A model generated the notes under the pieces. It worked only from the letters and a program-made list of their open reading frames with translations. It ran no database searches and had not been told where the DNA came from. DNA of 64,000 nt from Devosia pacifica (GTDB lineage Bacteria > Pseudomonadota > Alphaproteobacteria > Rhizobiales > Devosiaceae). Location: assembly GCF_014652635.1 (NCBI RefSeq), contig NZ_BMZE01000004.1, positions 62,001 through 126,000 on the forward strand. Reading direction: 5' to 3'. The position numbers and the translations under genes were made by a program. Below, one piece after another: positions 34,647 to 43,279 of the stretch; the stretch's first letter is position 1, and each line of letters opens with the position of its first letter.

Positions 34647-37343
34647 CTACGTCTCAGGGTGCACGTCGACGAGCTGAAGCCGGACAATAAGTGGCTCCGA
34701 AAGACCATCCAGATACTCGAGTTTGAAGCCGAGCGCCCCGCACAATGCCAGCATCCGATGATTGTCCGGCAGGACGATGCCCGTGAGTTCTTCAAGGCCC
34801 TGGCTGCGTGCATAGCGAATCAGGTGCTTCATCAACCCTGCGCCCAGCCCGTGCCCTTGCAGATCGCTGCGAACCAGCAATCCGAATTCGGCACTACGCC
34901 GGTCGGCATCGGCGGCGTAGCGCACGATACCCGCAAGTTCCCCCTTCGGCTCCGTCAGAGCAACGAAGGCGATGTCGCGGTGATAGTCCAGCTGCGTCAT
35001 GCGCACCAGCATGTCCGGCGACAGCTGCCGGATAGGGCCAAGAAAGCGCAGGCGCAAATCCTCACGCGTCGTTCTGTTGAAGAATTCTGGGTAGAGCGCC
35101 GCGTCGACCGGGCGTATCGGTCTTACGTGGTATCGCGCTCCCTTCGCAGCGATCTCTGCGCTCCACTCCGCCGGGTAGGGGCGTATGGCGAGCGACGGGT
35201 TGGGCGCCGTTGTGCTTATTTGCGACGGGTCGATTTCAATGCGCGCATCAAGCGCGATAACGCCCTCCGCGTCAGCCAGCAGCGGATTGATGTCGAGGCC
35301 TTTGATCAGCGGAAAGTCGATCAGCATTTGCGAGACCGCCTTCAGGGCCCGGACAATGCCGGCGCGGTTGGCGGGCTTGCGGTCGCGGTACCCTGCTAGC
35401 AGGGCGCTGACCCGGGTCCGACCGATCATGTCTTCAGCCAGCACATCGTCGACGGGAAGCAATTCCATCGTCGTGTCCCTGACGACTTCGACAGCCGTCC
35501 CGCCTGCACCGAACATCAGCACGGGCCCGAATACGGGGTCGCTGTTCACTCCGACGATCAACTCTTCTGACTGAGGGCGTTTGATCATCTGCTGTACGGC
35601 GAAACCCTCTAGTTCATCACCAACGCCCTTGGCGGTCAGTCGTCCGGCAATCTCGCGGGCTGCATCGGCCGCCGCCTCTGCAGAGGAAAGGTTAAGCACC
35701 ACCCCGCCGAGATCTGATTTGTGGGTGAGGGTGGAGGAGACCATCTTCACGGCTACTTCGTCCGCATTCGCGAGCAGCTCGGCGGCAGCCTTGTGGACAC
35801 CATCGGCATCCGGCACCACCGTCGTACCAGGCACGGCGATGCCGTAAGCTTTCAGCACGGCCTTCGCTTCGGGCTCGGTGAGCATCGTCCGGCCTTGGCC
35901 GGCAACGTCATGCAGCACTGCTTGTGCCGAGGGCCGGTCTACATGCAGCGTTTCAAAGGTCTTCGGTACGCGCTGCAACTGCGTGTTGAGATGGCGCCAA
36001 CGCACCAGCAGGCTGATCGCGTCGGCAGCCTTGGCCGGAGTATCGAGGCTGGCGATGCCACCGCAGTTCAACGCGTCGCGGGCCTTTGCAGCGGCATGCT
36101 GGCCAAGCCAGGTTGCAAGGATTGGCTTGCCGTTGACCATTCCTTTGCGGGTCATTCCTGCCAGGCCTTCAGCGGCGGCCACCGGCTCCGCGAGTGCGGT
36201 CGGACAGTTCATCACCAGCAAGGCATCGACATCCGGATCCTCGGCAACGATGCGCACGGCATTGATGTAGCGCTCAGGGGTAGCGTCGCCGATTATGTCA
36301 ACGGGGTTGGCGCGCGACCAGGTAGGGGGCAACACCTTGTCGAGCGCCGCGATAGTGTCCTCAGAGAGGCTGGCGATCTCCATGCCGCGATCGAGAAGGT
36401 GGTCCAGGGCCAAGACGCCAGCACCGCCGCCATTGGTGACGATGGCGACACGCCCGCGTTCCAGGGGCTTGAAACGCGCCGTGATTTCGGCGGCAGAGAA
36501 CAGGTCTTCGAGGTCATCCACCCGCAGCACGCCGGCCCTGCGCAGAGCAGCGTCGACAACTGCGTCGGCGCCGGCCAGGGCCCCGGTATGGGTGCTGGCG
36601 GCTTTCGCCGTCTGCTCGTGCCGTCCCGGCTTCACGACAATGACCGGCTTGATACGGGCTGCGGCGCGCGCCGCCGACATGAACTTGCGCCCGTGCGGAA
36701 GCGATTCGAGATACATCAGAATGGCGCGCGTATGCGGATCCAGCGCCATCATGTTTAGGCAATCGCCCACGTCCACATCCGCCATGTCGCCGAGCGAGAC
36801 GATCTGCGAAAAGCCGATACCCTCGGACTCAGCCCAATCAATGATCGAGGAAACGACGGCTCCGGATTGCGACAGCAGGGCAAGCGAGCCGGGCCTGGCG
36901 GGAATATGCGTGAAACTCGCGTTTAAGTTGAGGTTGGGCGCGAGCAGGCCGATCGTGTTTGGCCCGATGATGCGCACGTCATGACGGCGCGCAGCCTCGA
37001 GCATGCGATTGCGCAGATCGTCCTCACTGCCAATTCCTGCAGTGATGATCACCGCTGCGCGTCCCCCAAACGAACCGATCTGCTCGATCAGATCCGGTAT
37101 CGTCCGCGCCGGCGTCGCGATGACGCAGAGGTCAGGGATTTCTGGCAACTCGTCGACGCGCGCGTAACAGCGCAGGCCGCACAGCTTCTGGTATCGCGGG
37201 TTAATCGGGTAGATCTTCCCGCCATAGCCGCCTTGAACGATGTTGGTGAGCAGGTGTGCGCCAAGTTGTCCCTGTCGTTCCGAAGCCCCGATGACCGCGA
37301 CTGATCTTGGCGCGAATGCGGCGTCGAGATTGCGAATGGTCAT
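34647..37343 (-). CDS. Acyl-CoA synthetase (ADP-forming) fused to GNAT acetyltransferase
   Basis: 898 residues. Order: CoA-binding Rossmann domain (FAPRSVAVIGASERQGQLG, 1-130), succinyl-CoA-ligase-like domains with the phospho-His motif STHTGALAG near 250, an ATP-grasp region (GYRD and LINPLLADAEG, to about 710), then a GNAT domain in the last 170 residues (GLLVRSDLQGHGLGAGLMKH acetyl-CoA loop). This is the layout of PatZ/YfiQ-type lysine acetyltransferases and of ADP-forming acyl-CoA synthetases. The retained His hints that the synthetase half may be active. RBS AGGAG. A perfect FNR/FixK box lies 67 bases upstream. Confidence 0.9.
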   Translation of the reverse strand: MTIRNLDAAFAPRSVAVIGASERQGQLGAHLLTNIVQGGYGGKIYPINPRYQKLCGLRCYARVDELPEIPDLCVIATPARTIPDLIEQIGSFGGRAAVIITAGIGSEDDLRNRMLEAARRHDVRIIGPNTIGLLAPNLNLNASFTHIPARPGSLALLSQSGAVVSSIIDWAESEGIGFSQIVSLGDMADVDVGDCLNMMALDPHTRAILMYLESLPHGRKFMSAARAAARIKPVIVVKPGRHEQTAKAASTHTGALAGADAVVDAALRRAGVLRVDDLEDLFSAAEITARFKPLERGRVAIVTNGGGAGVLALDHLLDRGMEIASLSEDTIAALDKVLPPTWSRANPVDIIGDATPERYINAVRIVAEDPDVDALLVMNCPTALAEPVAAAEGLAGMTRKGMVNGKPILATWLGQHAAAKARDALNCGGIASLDTPAKAADAISLLVRWRHLNTQLQRVPKTFETLHVDRPSAQAVLHDVAGQGRTMLTEPEAKAVLKAYGIAVPGTTVVPDADGVHKAAAELLANADEVAVKMVSSTLTHKSDLGGVVLNLSSAEAAADAAREIAGRLTAKGVGDELEGFAVQQMIKRPQSEELIVGVNSDPVFGPVLMFGAGGTAVEVVRDTTMELLPVDDVLAEDMIGRTRVSALLAGYRDRKPANRAGIVRALKAVSQMLIDFPLIKGLDINPLLADAEGVIALDARIEIDPSQISTTAPNPSLAIRPYPAEWSAEIAAKGARYHVRPIRPVDAALYPEFFNRTTREDLRLRFLGPIRQLSPDMLVRMTQLDYHRDIAFVALTEPKGELAGIVRYAADADRRSAEFGLLVRSDLQGHGLGAGLMKHLIRYARSQGLEELTGIVLPDNHRMLALCGALGFKLEYLDGLSEPLIVRLQLVDVHPET

Positions 37344-37401
37344 GCGGGCTACTCCTGTTCAGGCGAAACAGGGACAAACTGCAGTCTGCGAACAACAATT
37401 T

Positions 37402-37419
37402 CGTTGATCTAGATCAACG
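37402..37419 (-). promoter_or_regulatory. FNR/FixK-type binding site
   Basis: Perfect 18-bp palindrome CGTTGATCTAGATCAACG containing TTGAT-CTAG-ATCAA, an exact match to the FNR/FixK/FnrL consensus. Its centre is 67 bases before ATG 37343, suitable for a -41.5 activator site with a leader of about 25 bases. Confidence 0.8.
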
Positions 37420-37471
37420 GCAGCGACGCCGGATAAAGTTGCGGTTCGGCATGGCCGCCGGGTTTCGCCAG

Positions 37472-38392
37472 TCAGATATGGGGTTGCAGCGATTGTAGGG
37501 CAATCTGTATGCGCTCACGAAGCCAGAGCAGGGCCCCATCCTCGCTGGTGCGCTTGTGCCAGGTCATGTGAAAATTCTGTGTGCTGAGCGGAAACGGTGG
37601 CTCGATGATCTGCAGCCGGTCCGCATCCGGGCAGGTCTGGGCGTGAAGGCGACTCGCAAAGCCCACGAGATCGGTCGTTGCAGCAAGTTCAAGAATGGAC
37701 CCCACGCGACTGACCAGCACCGCATCCTTGCGCTCGAGCCGTGAGGTGAGATTCACCAGGTGCGCATTCGCCATTGCACCGGGAGTCATGTCGAGTGCGA
37801 TATGCGGAAGCGTCTGCAGCTGCTCCCGCGTGATTGCCCCGTCAATTTGCGGGTGCCCCTTACGTGCGACAACCACCACATCCAGCGGCGCCAATACCTC
37901 CCAGCGAAAATCGCGATGGGTTGGCGCTGGCACGTTGACCGCGAGGTCGATCAACCCTTCTTCCAGAGCCGCCTCGATGGATGTTGCGGCAGACAATACC
38001 AGCCGAAACGAAATCTGGTCGTTCTGCGCCGCATCGCGGACAAGCGCCGGCATGACGATGCGCTCGAGGGCGTCGACGACCATCAGTTTGAACTCGCGTC
38101 TGCTCTTGGCAGGGTTGAAGGCCGCACCGGGTTGCAGCGCAGAGCGCATATCCGCAAGTGCCCGCTGAACGGGGCCAATCAATTCGTCGGCCTTCGCTGT
38201 CGGCACGATCCCGCGTGCCTGTCGGACAAACAATGGATCGTTGAGGCTAGTACGCAGCCGCGCCACGGCGTTGGAGACGGTGGGCTGCGACACACGCAGC
38301 CGCTCCGCCGCACGCGTCATGTTCCGCAACAGGTAAACGGCCTCGAAAACCTCAAGCAGATTGAGGTCAAGTGAGGAGAAATGCTCGGCCAA
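37472..38392 (-). CDS. LysR-family transcriptional regulator
   Basis: About 306 residues from TTG 38392, which has GGAG upstream and yields the common opening HFSSLDLNLLEVFEAVY. In-frame GTG 38437 or TTG 38473 would lengthen it by 15 or 27 residues. The helix-turn-helix is AAERLRVSQPTVSNAVARLR, followed by the LysR substrate domain (GIVPTAKADELIGP, LVVDALERIVMP). It resembles the NodD/LinR-like branch. Target genes and inducer unknown. Confidence 0.87.
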   Translation of the reverse strand: MAEHFSSLDLNLLEVFEAVYLLRNMTRAAERLRVSQPTVSNAVARLRTSLNDPLFVRQARGIVPTAKADELIGPVQRALADMRSALQPGAAFNPAKSRREFKLMVVDALERIVMPALVRDAAQNDQISFRLVLSAATSIEAALEEGLIDLAVNVPAPTHRDFRWEVLAPLDVVVVARKGHPQIDGAITREQLQTLPHIALDMTPGAMANAHLVNLTSRLERKDAVLVSRVGSILELAATTDLVGFASRLHAQTCPDADRLQIIEPPFPLSTQNFHMTWHKRTSEDGALLWLRERIQIALQSLQPHI

Positions 38393-38721
38393 ACGGGTAT
38401 CTCCGGATGCGATCTGCGCGGCTGGAGTTAAGAGCACGCCGTGCCATTCACCGTTCAGGCGGAACAAAGTCAACAGGGTGATGCATGATCAAGAGACGAT
38501 ATTGGCTCACCTTATGGGTGAGGGAAATAAGGCTGATATCACAAAGGATAAGCTTGTGGTGATCAACGCCCCGCACTAGAGCAAAAACCAGAACAAGGAT
38601 AGATACTGCAAAGAAGCGCCGAGGTGCAAGTATATATGAAATATAAAATGCACCGAAGAAGCTTTGTGTCGTCTATTGGCAGCGCGGAGTGGTCTAACTT
38701 TCGCATAAGGACGGCATTGTT

Positions 38722-38737
38722 TTCTCGCATGCGAGAA
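38722..38737. promoter_or_regulatory. 16-bp perfect palindrome upstream of small gene
   Basis: TTCTCGCATGCGAGAA, about 70 bases before the small ORF at 38806, in an AT-richer stretch of 229 bases after the LysR gene region. Size and symmetry fit a dimeric repressor site. No regulator can be assigned. Confidence 0.45.
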
Positions 38738-38805
38738 CTTTTCAGGCTGCAGCGTCTGCGAGCCAGGTTTCCCGTATGATCGATATCTTCCTGCTGGCCT
38801 GAACC

Positions 38806-39108
38806 ATGCTTTCAAATCAGGCACGTTATCTTGTCGAGGACTGGCGCAGGGCGCTGTCCTCCGGTCGCAAGCCTTCGCAAAGTGAACTGGTACATCTAGC
38901 CGTCGTGCTGAATGCCCAGGTGGATACGCGACAGGCGCTCGAAGCGAGCTTCGAGCAGTTTGCGGCCTCCCTGCAAGCCTGGGTGGTGACAAATCCGCGC
39001 CAGAAGCGCTCTGTTCTCAGCGCGTTTGAGGAATTGTGCGACACTGCCGAACGTGGAGGGCCGTGCCGCCCCGGCGCTTCGCAGGCGTCAACCAGACCCT
39101 TGCCCTGA
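38806..39108 (+). CDS. Small hypothetical protein
   Basis: 100 residues, no recognised family. Mostly predicted helical: LVEDWRRALSSGRKPSQSEL, LEASFEQFAASLQAWVVT and RSVLSAFEELCDTAERGG give amphipathic patterns, followed by a Pro/Ser tail. No signal peptide or membrane segment. Ribosome site weak. Coding is supported by the composition and helix pattern only; the antisense frame is also open. Confidence 0.5.
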   Translation: MLSNQARYLVEDWRRALSSGRKPSQSELVHLAVVLNAQVDTRQALEASFEQFAASLQAWVVTNPRQKRSVLSAFEELCDTAERGGPCRPGASQASTRPLP

Positions 39109-39243
39109 ACTGATAGCACTACAGCTTTCGCGAGGGTTGCGGCGACGACAACTGTGCATGCGCGTGAAATAATCGCATGCCTTGCGATCCGTTTTCGCTC
39201 GCGGCGCATTATGCCGTGTGTGAAACTCCTCGGTACCCAGTCA

Positions 39244-40827
39244 ATGACGAAGAAGAAGCGGGTCGCCCTTGTCGGCGGCGGCCCTACGGCGGTCTATACC
39301 TTAAAGAACCTCCTGCAAAAGGCGGAGGCTCTGCATATAACCATTTTTGAGGCCGGGCGCGTGGCTGGCTGTGGTCTGCCCTATTCGGAGGATCACAACA
39401 CACCGGACCTGATGGCAAACATCACGTCTGTCGAGATTCCACCGGTGCTGGTCTCGCTATCTGATTGGGTACGCTCGGCAGATGGCAAGCTGCTGAAAAA
39501 GTTCGGTATCGCGCGTGACCAGGTGAACGAGCGAGACTTCTACCCGCGTGTGCTGATTGGCGCCTATTATTCTGAGCAGCTTGCGCGCCTGGCCGAAGCC
39601 TGCGCGCCTTGGCAAACGGTCACTATCGAGACCGAGACGCGCGTCGTGGACGTAAGTCCGGCTGGACAAGGCTTCACGCTTCGCATCGACAAGAATGGTA
39701 AAAAAGCCAGACGTCACTACGATGCGGTGATCATGGCCACTGGCCATTTGACAAAAGGCCAAAACGCGCAGCCCCTGCCAGGGCTTTTCCGCTCACCCTA
39801 TCCGGTGCAGAACCTTGAAGTGGGTTCCGATCGTGCGGCGCTGATCCTCGGGTCTTCGCTGAGCGCCATCGATGCTGCCGTTGGGCTGGCAAACCGTTAC
39901 GGCAAATTTGTCGGCGACGAAAACCATCTTTCGTTCGAGCTTTTGTCCAAAGAACCGCTGCGGCTCGTCATGGCCTCACGGAAGGGCACACTGCCGGATG
40001 CCGACTTTTTCTATCCGATCCCCGAAGAACCACTCATGATTTTCACGCCTGCTCGGCTTCAAATGTTGCGGCAAGAGGGCCAGTCGGGGCTGCTTGGAAG
40101 GGCTTTTAAGCTGTTCAAGAAGCAATTGGCGGCCGATGATCCTGATTTCGTTGCTCGGCTTGCCTTACAGCGGTTTACGCCAGAGGGCTTTGCCAAAGCG
40201 TACCTCGCCATGCGAAAGGCACGCCAGGGATTCGACGCTATAGAGCAAAACCTGGCCGAGGCCACGCGCGATTATCGCGAGCGGCGCGTGGTGATGTGGC
40301 GCTACACGATGATGCGTGCCCACGAGGTATTCAGCGAACTGGTGCCCTTTCTTGATCGGCGTGACCTTGCCCGGTTTCGCCGCCATCTCGCCCCGGTATT
40401 CGCCGACGCCTATGGATGCGTCCCGCACCTCTCCATCCTGCGGCTTCTGGCCCTCCAACGCGCCGGTTGCTTGGATATTGTGGCTTTGGGCGAAGACGGC
40501 ACGATACGCTATGGCGCCGGAAACTTTATCCTTGCAGCGGGCGGACGTGAAGAAAGCTTCGGGACCTTTATTGACGCGCGTGGTCAGCAGGCTGCGTCGT
40601 TTTCAGAGCTTGGCTTCAGCCAGCTTGATCAAGCCCTGGCAACAACGGACCCGCTGAAACGCACAAATGGTCAGCGGAATGACGATCAGTTTCGGCTCCG
40701 GCTGGACGGACAGCCTCACGCCGATATTTTCTGTATTTCGATCCCGGTCATGATGGAGCGCTATCCGTTTGCCCAGGGCTTGGTCGCCTGTTCGGAAGCG
40801 GCAGAGGTCGTCGCAACAGCGATATAA
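39244..40827 (+). CDS. FAD/NAD(P)-binding protein
   Basis: 527 residues from ATG 39244 (MTKKKRVALVGGGPTAVYTL). The N-terminal GGGPTA dinucleotide-binding loop and acidic end of strand 2 (ITIFEAG) mark an FAD site. A second part, AALILGSSLSAIDAAVGLA, is a further Rossmann loop. Belongs to the NAD_binding_9-type group of uncharacterised flavoproteins. An upstream in-frame ATG at 39211 is possible but gives an unusual N-terminus. A MOSC protein follows in the same direction 22 bases later, perhaps as a redox pair. Confidence 0.8.
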   Translation: MTKKKRVALVGGGPTAVYTLKNLLQKAEALHITIFEAGRVAGCGLPYSEDHNTPDLMANITSVEIPPVLVSLSDWVRSADGKLLKKFGIARDQVNERDFYPRVLIGAYYSEQLARLAEACAPWQTVTIETETRVVDVSPAGQGFTLRIDKNGKKARRHYDAVIMATGHLTKGQNAQPLPGLFRSPYPVQNLEVGSDRAALILGSSLSAIDAAVGLANRYGKFVGDENHLSFELLSKEPLRLVMASRKGTLPDADFFYPIPEEPLMIFTPARLQMLRQEGQSGLLGRAFKLFKKQLAADDPDFVARLALQRFTPEGFAKAYLAMRKARQGFDAIEQNLAEATRDYRERRVVMWRYTMMRAHEVFSELVPFLDRRDLARFRRHLAPVFADAYGCVPHLSILRLLALQRAGCLDIVALGEDGTIRYGAGNFILAAGGREESFGTFIDARGQQAASFSELGFSQLDQALATTDPLKRTNGQRNDDQFRLRLDGQPHADIFCISIPVMMERYPFAQGLVACSEAAEVVATAI

Positions 40828-40849
40828 GCCAAAGGCGCACGGGAAATTC

Positions 40850-41620
40850 ATGAGCAGATTTTCGATTGAGCAGATTTTCATCTATCCGGTCAAATCGCTC
40901 GGCGGTATGGCCGTTTCGCGCGCCGAAATCACGTCCAGTGGGTCGCTGCGCGGAGACCGCGAGTGGATCGTCACGCGCCCGAATGGCACCATGCTCTGGC
41001 AGGGCGATATCCCGCACATGACCCTGCTTTCAGCCCAATTGGAAAACGGCCGCCTGATTATCGTCGATCGCGATGGTGAGTTTTCGCCACGTGCAGAGGA
41101 GGGGGGCGGCGTTACGGTCGATCTCGAGGGTCATGAACTTGCGGGAACCGATCAGGGCGATGCGGTTGCCGATTGGCTTTCGCATCGATTGCAGTCGGCG
41201 TGCCGCCTTGTTCACATCGGTCGGCAGGCTCATCAATGGGCCGGGTTGAACCCGGTGCACGCTATCTCGACAGTATCGCTTCACGCCCTCAACAAACGCT
41301 TGACCGAACGCGGGGAGGCAGCAGTAGAGCTGAAGCGCTTTCGCCCAAATGTCGTGCTGTCCGGCACGCACCCGGCCTTTGCGGAGGAAACAGTAGAGGA
41401 GATAATCTTCAACGGCGCATCGCTTAGCCTGCGCGAGCCTTGCGTGCGGTGCGAACTGCCAAACATCAGTCTCGAGGACGCCAGCCGCGGCAAGCAGCCG
41501 CTAAAACTGATCGGCGCCCTAAGCCGCGAACGCCCATCCGCCCGTCCTGCCTCATTCGGCACATACTGCACCGCTTACGGACAGACCCTGCAGGTCGGCA
41601 TGTCTTCATCTGAAGTCTAG
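40850..41620 (+). CDS. MOSC-domain protein
   Basis: 256 residues. N-terminal MOSC beta-barrel domain (IEQIFIYPVKSLGGMAVS, LRGDREWIVTRPNG) and C-terminal MOSC domain with the conserved Cys in LREPCVRCELPNISLED, the likely Mo-cofactor sulfur ligand site. Related to YcbX/YiiM and mARC proteins that reduce N-hydroxylated compounds or bind Mo cofactor. It is the last host gene before the integrated element; the left att repeat begins 23 bases after its stop. Confidence 0.88.
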   Translation: MSRFSIEQIFIYPVKSLGGMAVSRAEITSSGSLRGDREWIVTRPNGTMLWQGDIPHMTLLSAQLENGRLIIVDRDGEFSPRAEEGGGVTVDLEGHELAGTDQGDAVADWLSHRLQSACRLVHIGRQAHQWAGLNPVHAISTVSLHALNKRLTERGEAAVELKRFRPNVVLSGTHPAFAEETVEEIIFNGASLSLREPCVRCELPNISLEDASRGKQPLKLIGALSRERPSARPASFGTYCTAYGQTLQVGMSSSEV

Positions 41621-41642
41621 CGCCGAGAAACGCATCAGAAAA

Positions 41643-41661
41643 ATTGGCTGGGGAACCTGGA
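41643..41661. repeat. Left attachment repeat (attL core)
   Basis: ATTGGCTGGGGAACCTGGA, identical to 60093-60111. It is the complement of the tRNA-Gln 3' end (T-arm edge, acceptor strand, CCA and two further bases). Sequence beyond it diverges from tRNA, as expected where the element has separated the tRNA from its old downstream flank. Confidence 0.9.
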
Positions 41662-41731
41662 CCCTGCCCTTGTCTAGATCAGTATATATACTTCAAAGAC
41701 TTAGCAAGGTCGGGAACGAAAAATGTGGACT

Positions 41732-41743
41732 AAAGTGGATCAC
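41732..41743 (+). repeat. Putative integrase arm site, left end
   Basis: AAAGTGGATCAC, nearly the same as two copies at the right end (60007-60018, 60020-60031). A weaker copy, TGTGGACTAA, precedes it by ten bases. Short direct repeats on both ends inside the att cores fit arm-type binding sites of tyrosine integrases. Confidence 0.6.
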
Positions 41744-41856
41744 CCTTGTGGTCAGGCCGCTGCCAGGTTCGACACCGGCCCCTTGTCAATAGCATAAGAG
41801 GTGATAGAGCACTAAGGTGTGACACGCGCTATGACTGCTCGCTTAGGGGGGAGTGT

Positions 41857-42756
41857 GTGGACGAATATACTGGTTTAAAGTTCGCTTGGTGGAACACTCG
41901 ATTAACGCCACCGCGAGGCGAGCCTCTCATCGCACCAGAACGCCACATAGTTTTTGCCTATCTTTTAAAAATTCTTGGCGGAGGTGTCGAAATGTTGGCG
42001 CTGTGTGAAGTTGCCAATGACGACATAGACGCGCTTAAGGGTGCGCTGGCCGGTTCACCTTACAGCGTCGCTCCCTACTTCGGTTCTGATAACACCGGTA
42101 GATTTGGAATTTGCCTTATTTGGAAGCCAGACACGATTACAATTATCTCGCACGACTATATAGTTGATATTGTTCGCGGTTATAGTAAGCGTATTGCTGT
42201 AAGACTAACAGTCTCGCACAACTCAGGTTTTGTTTTTGACATGTTCTTAGTGCATTGGCCCAGCAGATTGCACATGAATGAAGAGTCCGCAAGTCGAGAA
42301 TTACTAGGCAGTGCTTTGCGGCGGAGCGTCACTCATCAACATCTTCAAGGGCAGCAACACATCGTGGTGATGGGCGACTTCAATGATGAGCCTTTCAATG
42401 ATGCGTTGACAGAGGGGCTCAGATCCACGCGGGATCCAAATCGTGCGTCTCAACAGTCCGATTTGTTCTACAACCCTTTTTGGCGACATATGGCTCCAGC
42501 AACAGGACACGTGTGGGGGCAAGACGCGTCAGAGCGGCAAGGCAGCTATTACTATCGCTCGCACCAATTGGATCGTTGGAGAGTGATAGACCAAATCCTC
42601 TTTTCCTCGTCGTTCGTGATGAGCGATGGGGTGTGGCAAATGGTTGAGAATGGCACCCACATCAGCCAGGATAACGAACTCCGGGAAATAGTCGAAAGCT
42701 CGCGATCGAAAATCGACCATCTGCCGATTTTTGGGGAGATTAGGAGAAAAAAATGA
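41857..42756 (+). CDS. Endonuclease/exonuclease/phosphatase (EEP) family protein
   Basis: 299 residues from GTG 41857, behind a strong GGGGGG/GGAG stretch; longer readings would start inside the att region. All EEP catalytic motifs are present: WWNTRL (Asn13), LALCEV (Glu51), FLVHWPS (His133), MGDFND (Asp174, Asn176), RVIDQILFS, and KIDHLPIF (Asp287, His288). It should be a metal-dependent nuclease or phosphodiesterase; no signal peptide is seen. Base composition is clearly more AT-rich than the host genes. The stop overlaps the next gene by ATGA. Cargo position near an att site suggests defence or toxin function; inference. Confidence 0.85.
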   Translation: MDEYTGLKFAWWNTRLTPPRGEPLIAPERHIVFAYLLKILGGGVEMLALCEVANDDIDALKGALAGSPYSVAPYFGSDNTGRFGICLIWKPDTITIISHDYIVDIVRGYSKRIAVRLTVSHNSGFVFDMFLVHWPSRLHMNEESASRELLGSALRRSVTHQHLQGQQHIVVMGDFNDEPFNDALTEGLRSTRDPNRASQQSDLFYNPFWRHMAPATGHVWGQDASERQGSYYYRSHQLDRWRVIDQILFSSSFVMSDGVWQMVENGTHISQDNELREIVESSRSKIDHLPIFGEIRRKK

Positions 42757-43181
42757 CCAATTTTCTCGAAGGGCTGCGTGCCGGTTTGGCTGCGCACAAT
42801 GAAGTCGACGCAGAAAAGCGTGAGATCGCGCAGATAATTAGTGACTTGAACCAACAAGTCCTCATGGTTTCTGATGGCAAAGTTACAGCCGTCGTTCTTG
42901 AGGTGACCCAAACGCGTTCGGTGGCCGAGATGTTCGGTCGGGACGGCAAAATACTTCCGGCAAGACGAGTGTTCGAAGCACTTTGCTTTAAACAAGCGGC
43001 AGAACCGTATGATTACCGGATTTTGGCCGAGTGGATCGAAGAAGACGGGGGATATCCCGTAACGGTGAGCTTCGACGAACGCCGTATTATATGCCACGAC
43101 AGGCCGTCTCTTGAGCAAACTATTCTGCAACTAGTGCAGACTGCCACATCCGGGAGGGCGCTGGCGGAGTTGAGGGGCTAA
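42753..43181 (+). CDS. Unknown protein coupled to the EEP nuclease
   Basis: 142 residues, ATG in a four-base overlap with the nuclease stop and GGAG upstream. No family recognised. The N-terminal half is helical (FLEGLRAGLAAHNEVDAEKR, EIAQIISDLNQQVLMVSDGK); the middle is a mixed alpha/beta segment (RVFEALCFKQAAEPYDYRIL, AEWIEEDGGYPVTVSFDERR); a helix ends the chain. No membrane segment. Strict pairing suggests an immunity protein, a regulator or a second subunit of the nuclease. Confidence 0.75.
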   Translation: MTNFLEGLRAGLAAHNEVDAEKREIAQIISDLNQQVLMVSDGKVTAVVLEVTQTRSVAEMFGRDGKILPARRVFEALCFKQAAEPYDYRILAEWIEEDGGYPVTVSFDERRIICHDRPSLEQTILQLVQTATSGRALAELRG

Positions 43182-43279
43182 AGGCGTGAGCCAGTAGCCG
43201 GACTTTTGTTTGAAGAAGTAGGTGGAAAATATTCCTATATAAGATTATGATCCTATCACGATTACAGTGAGCGGAACAT

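Noticed and set aside
35721..36758. Open frame of 345 residues on the plus strand
   Set aside because: Inside the acyl-CoA synthetase/GNAT gene on the other strand; no domain.
38481..38579. Possible 32-residue ORF downstream of the LysR start region
   Set aside because: Too short, weak ribosome site, overlaps nothing but shows no supporting context.
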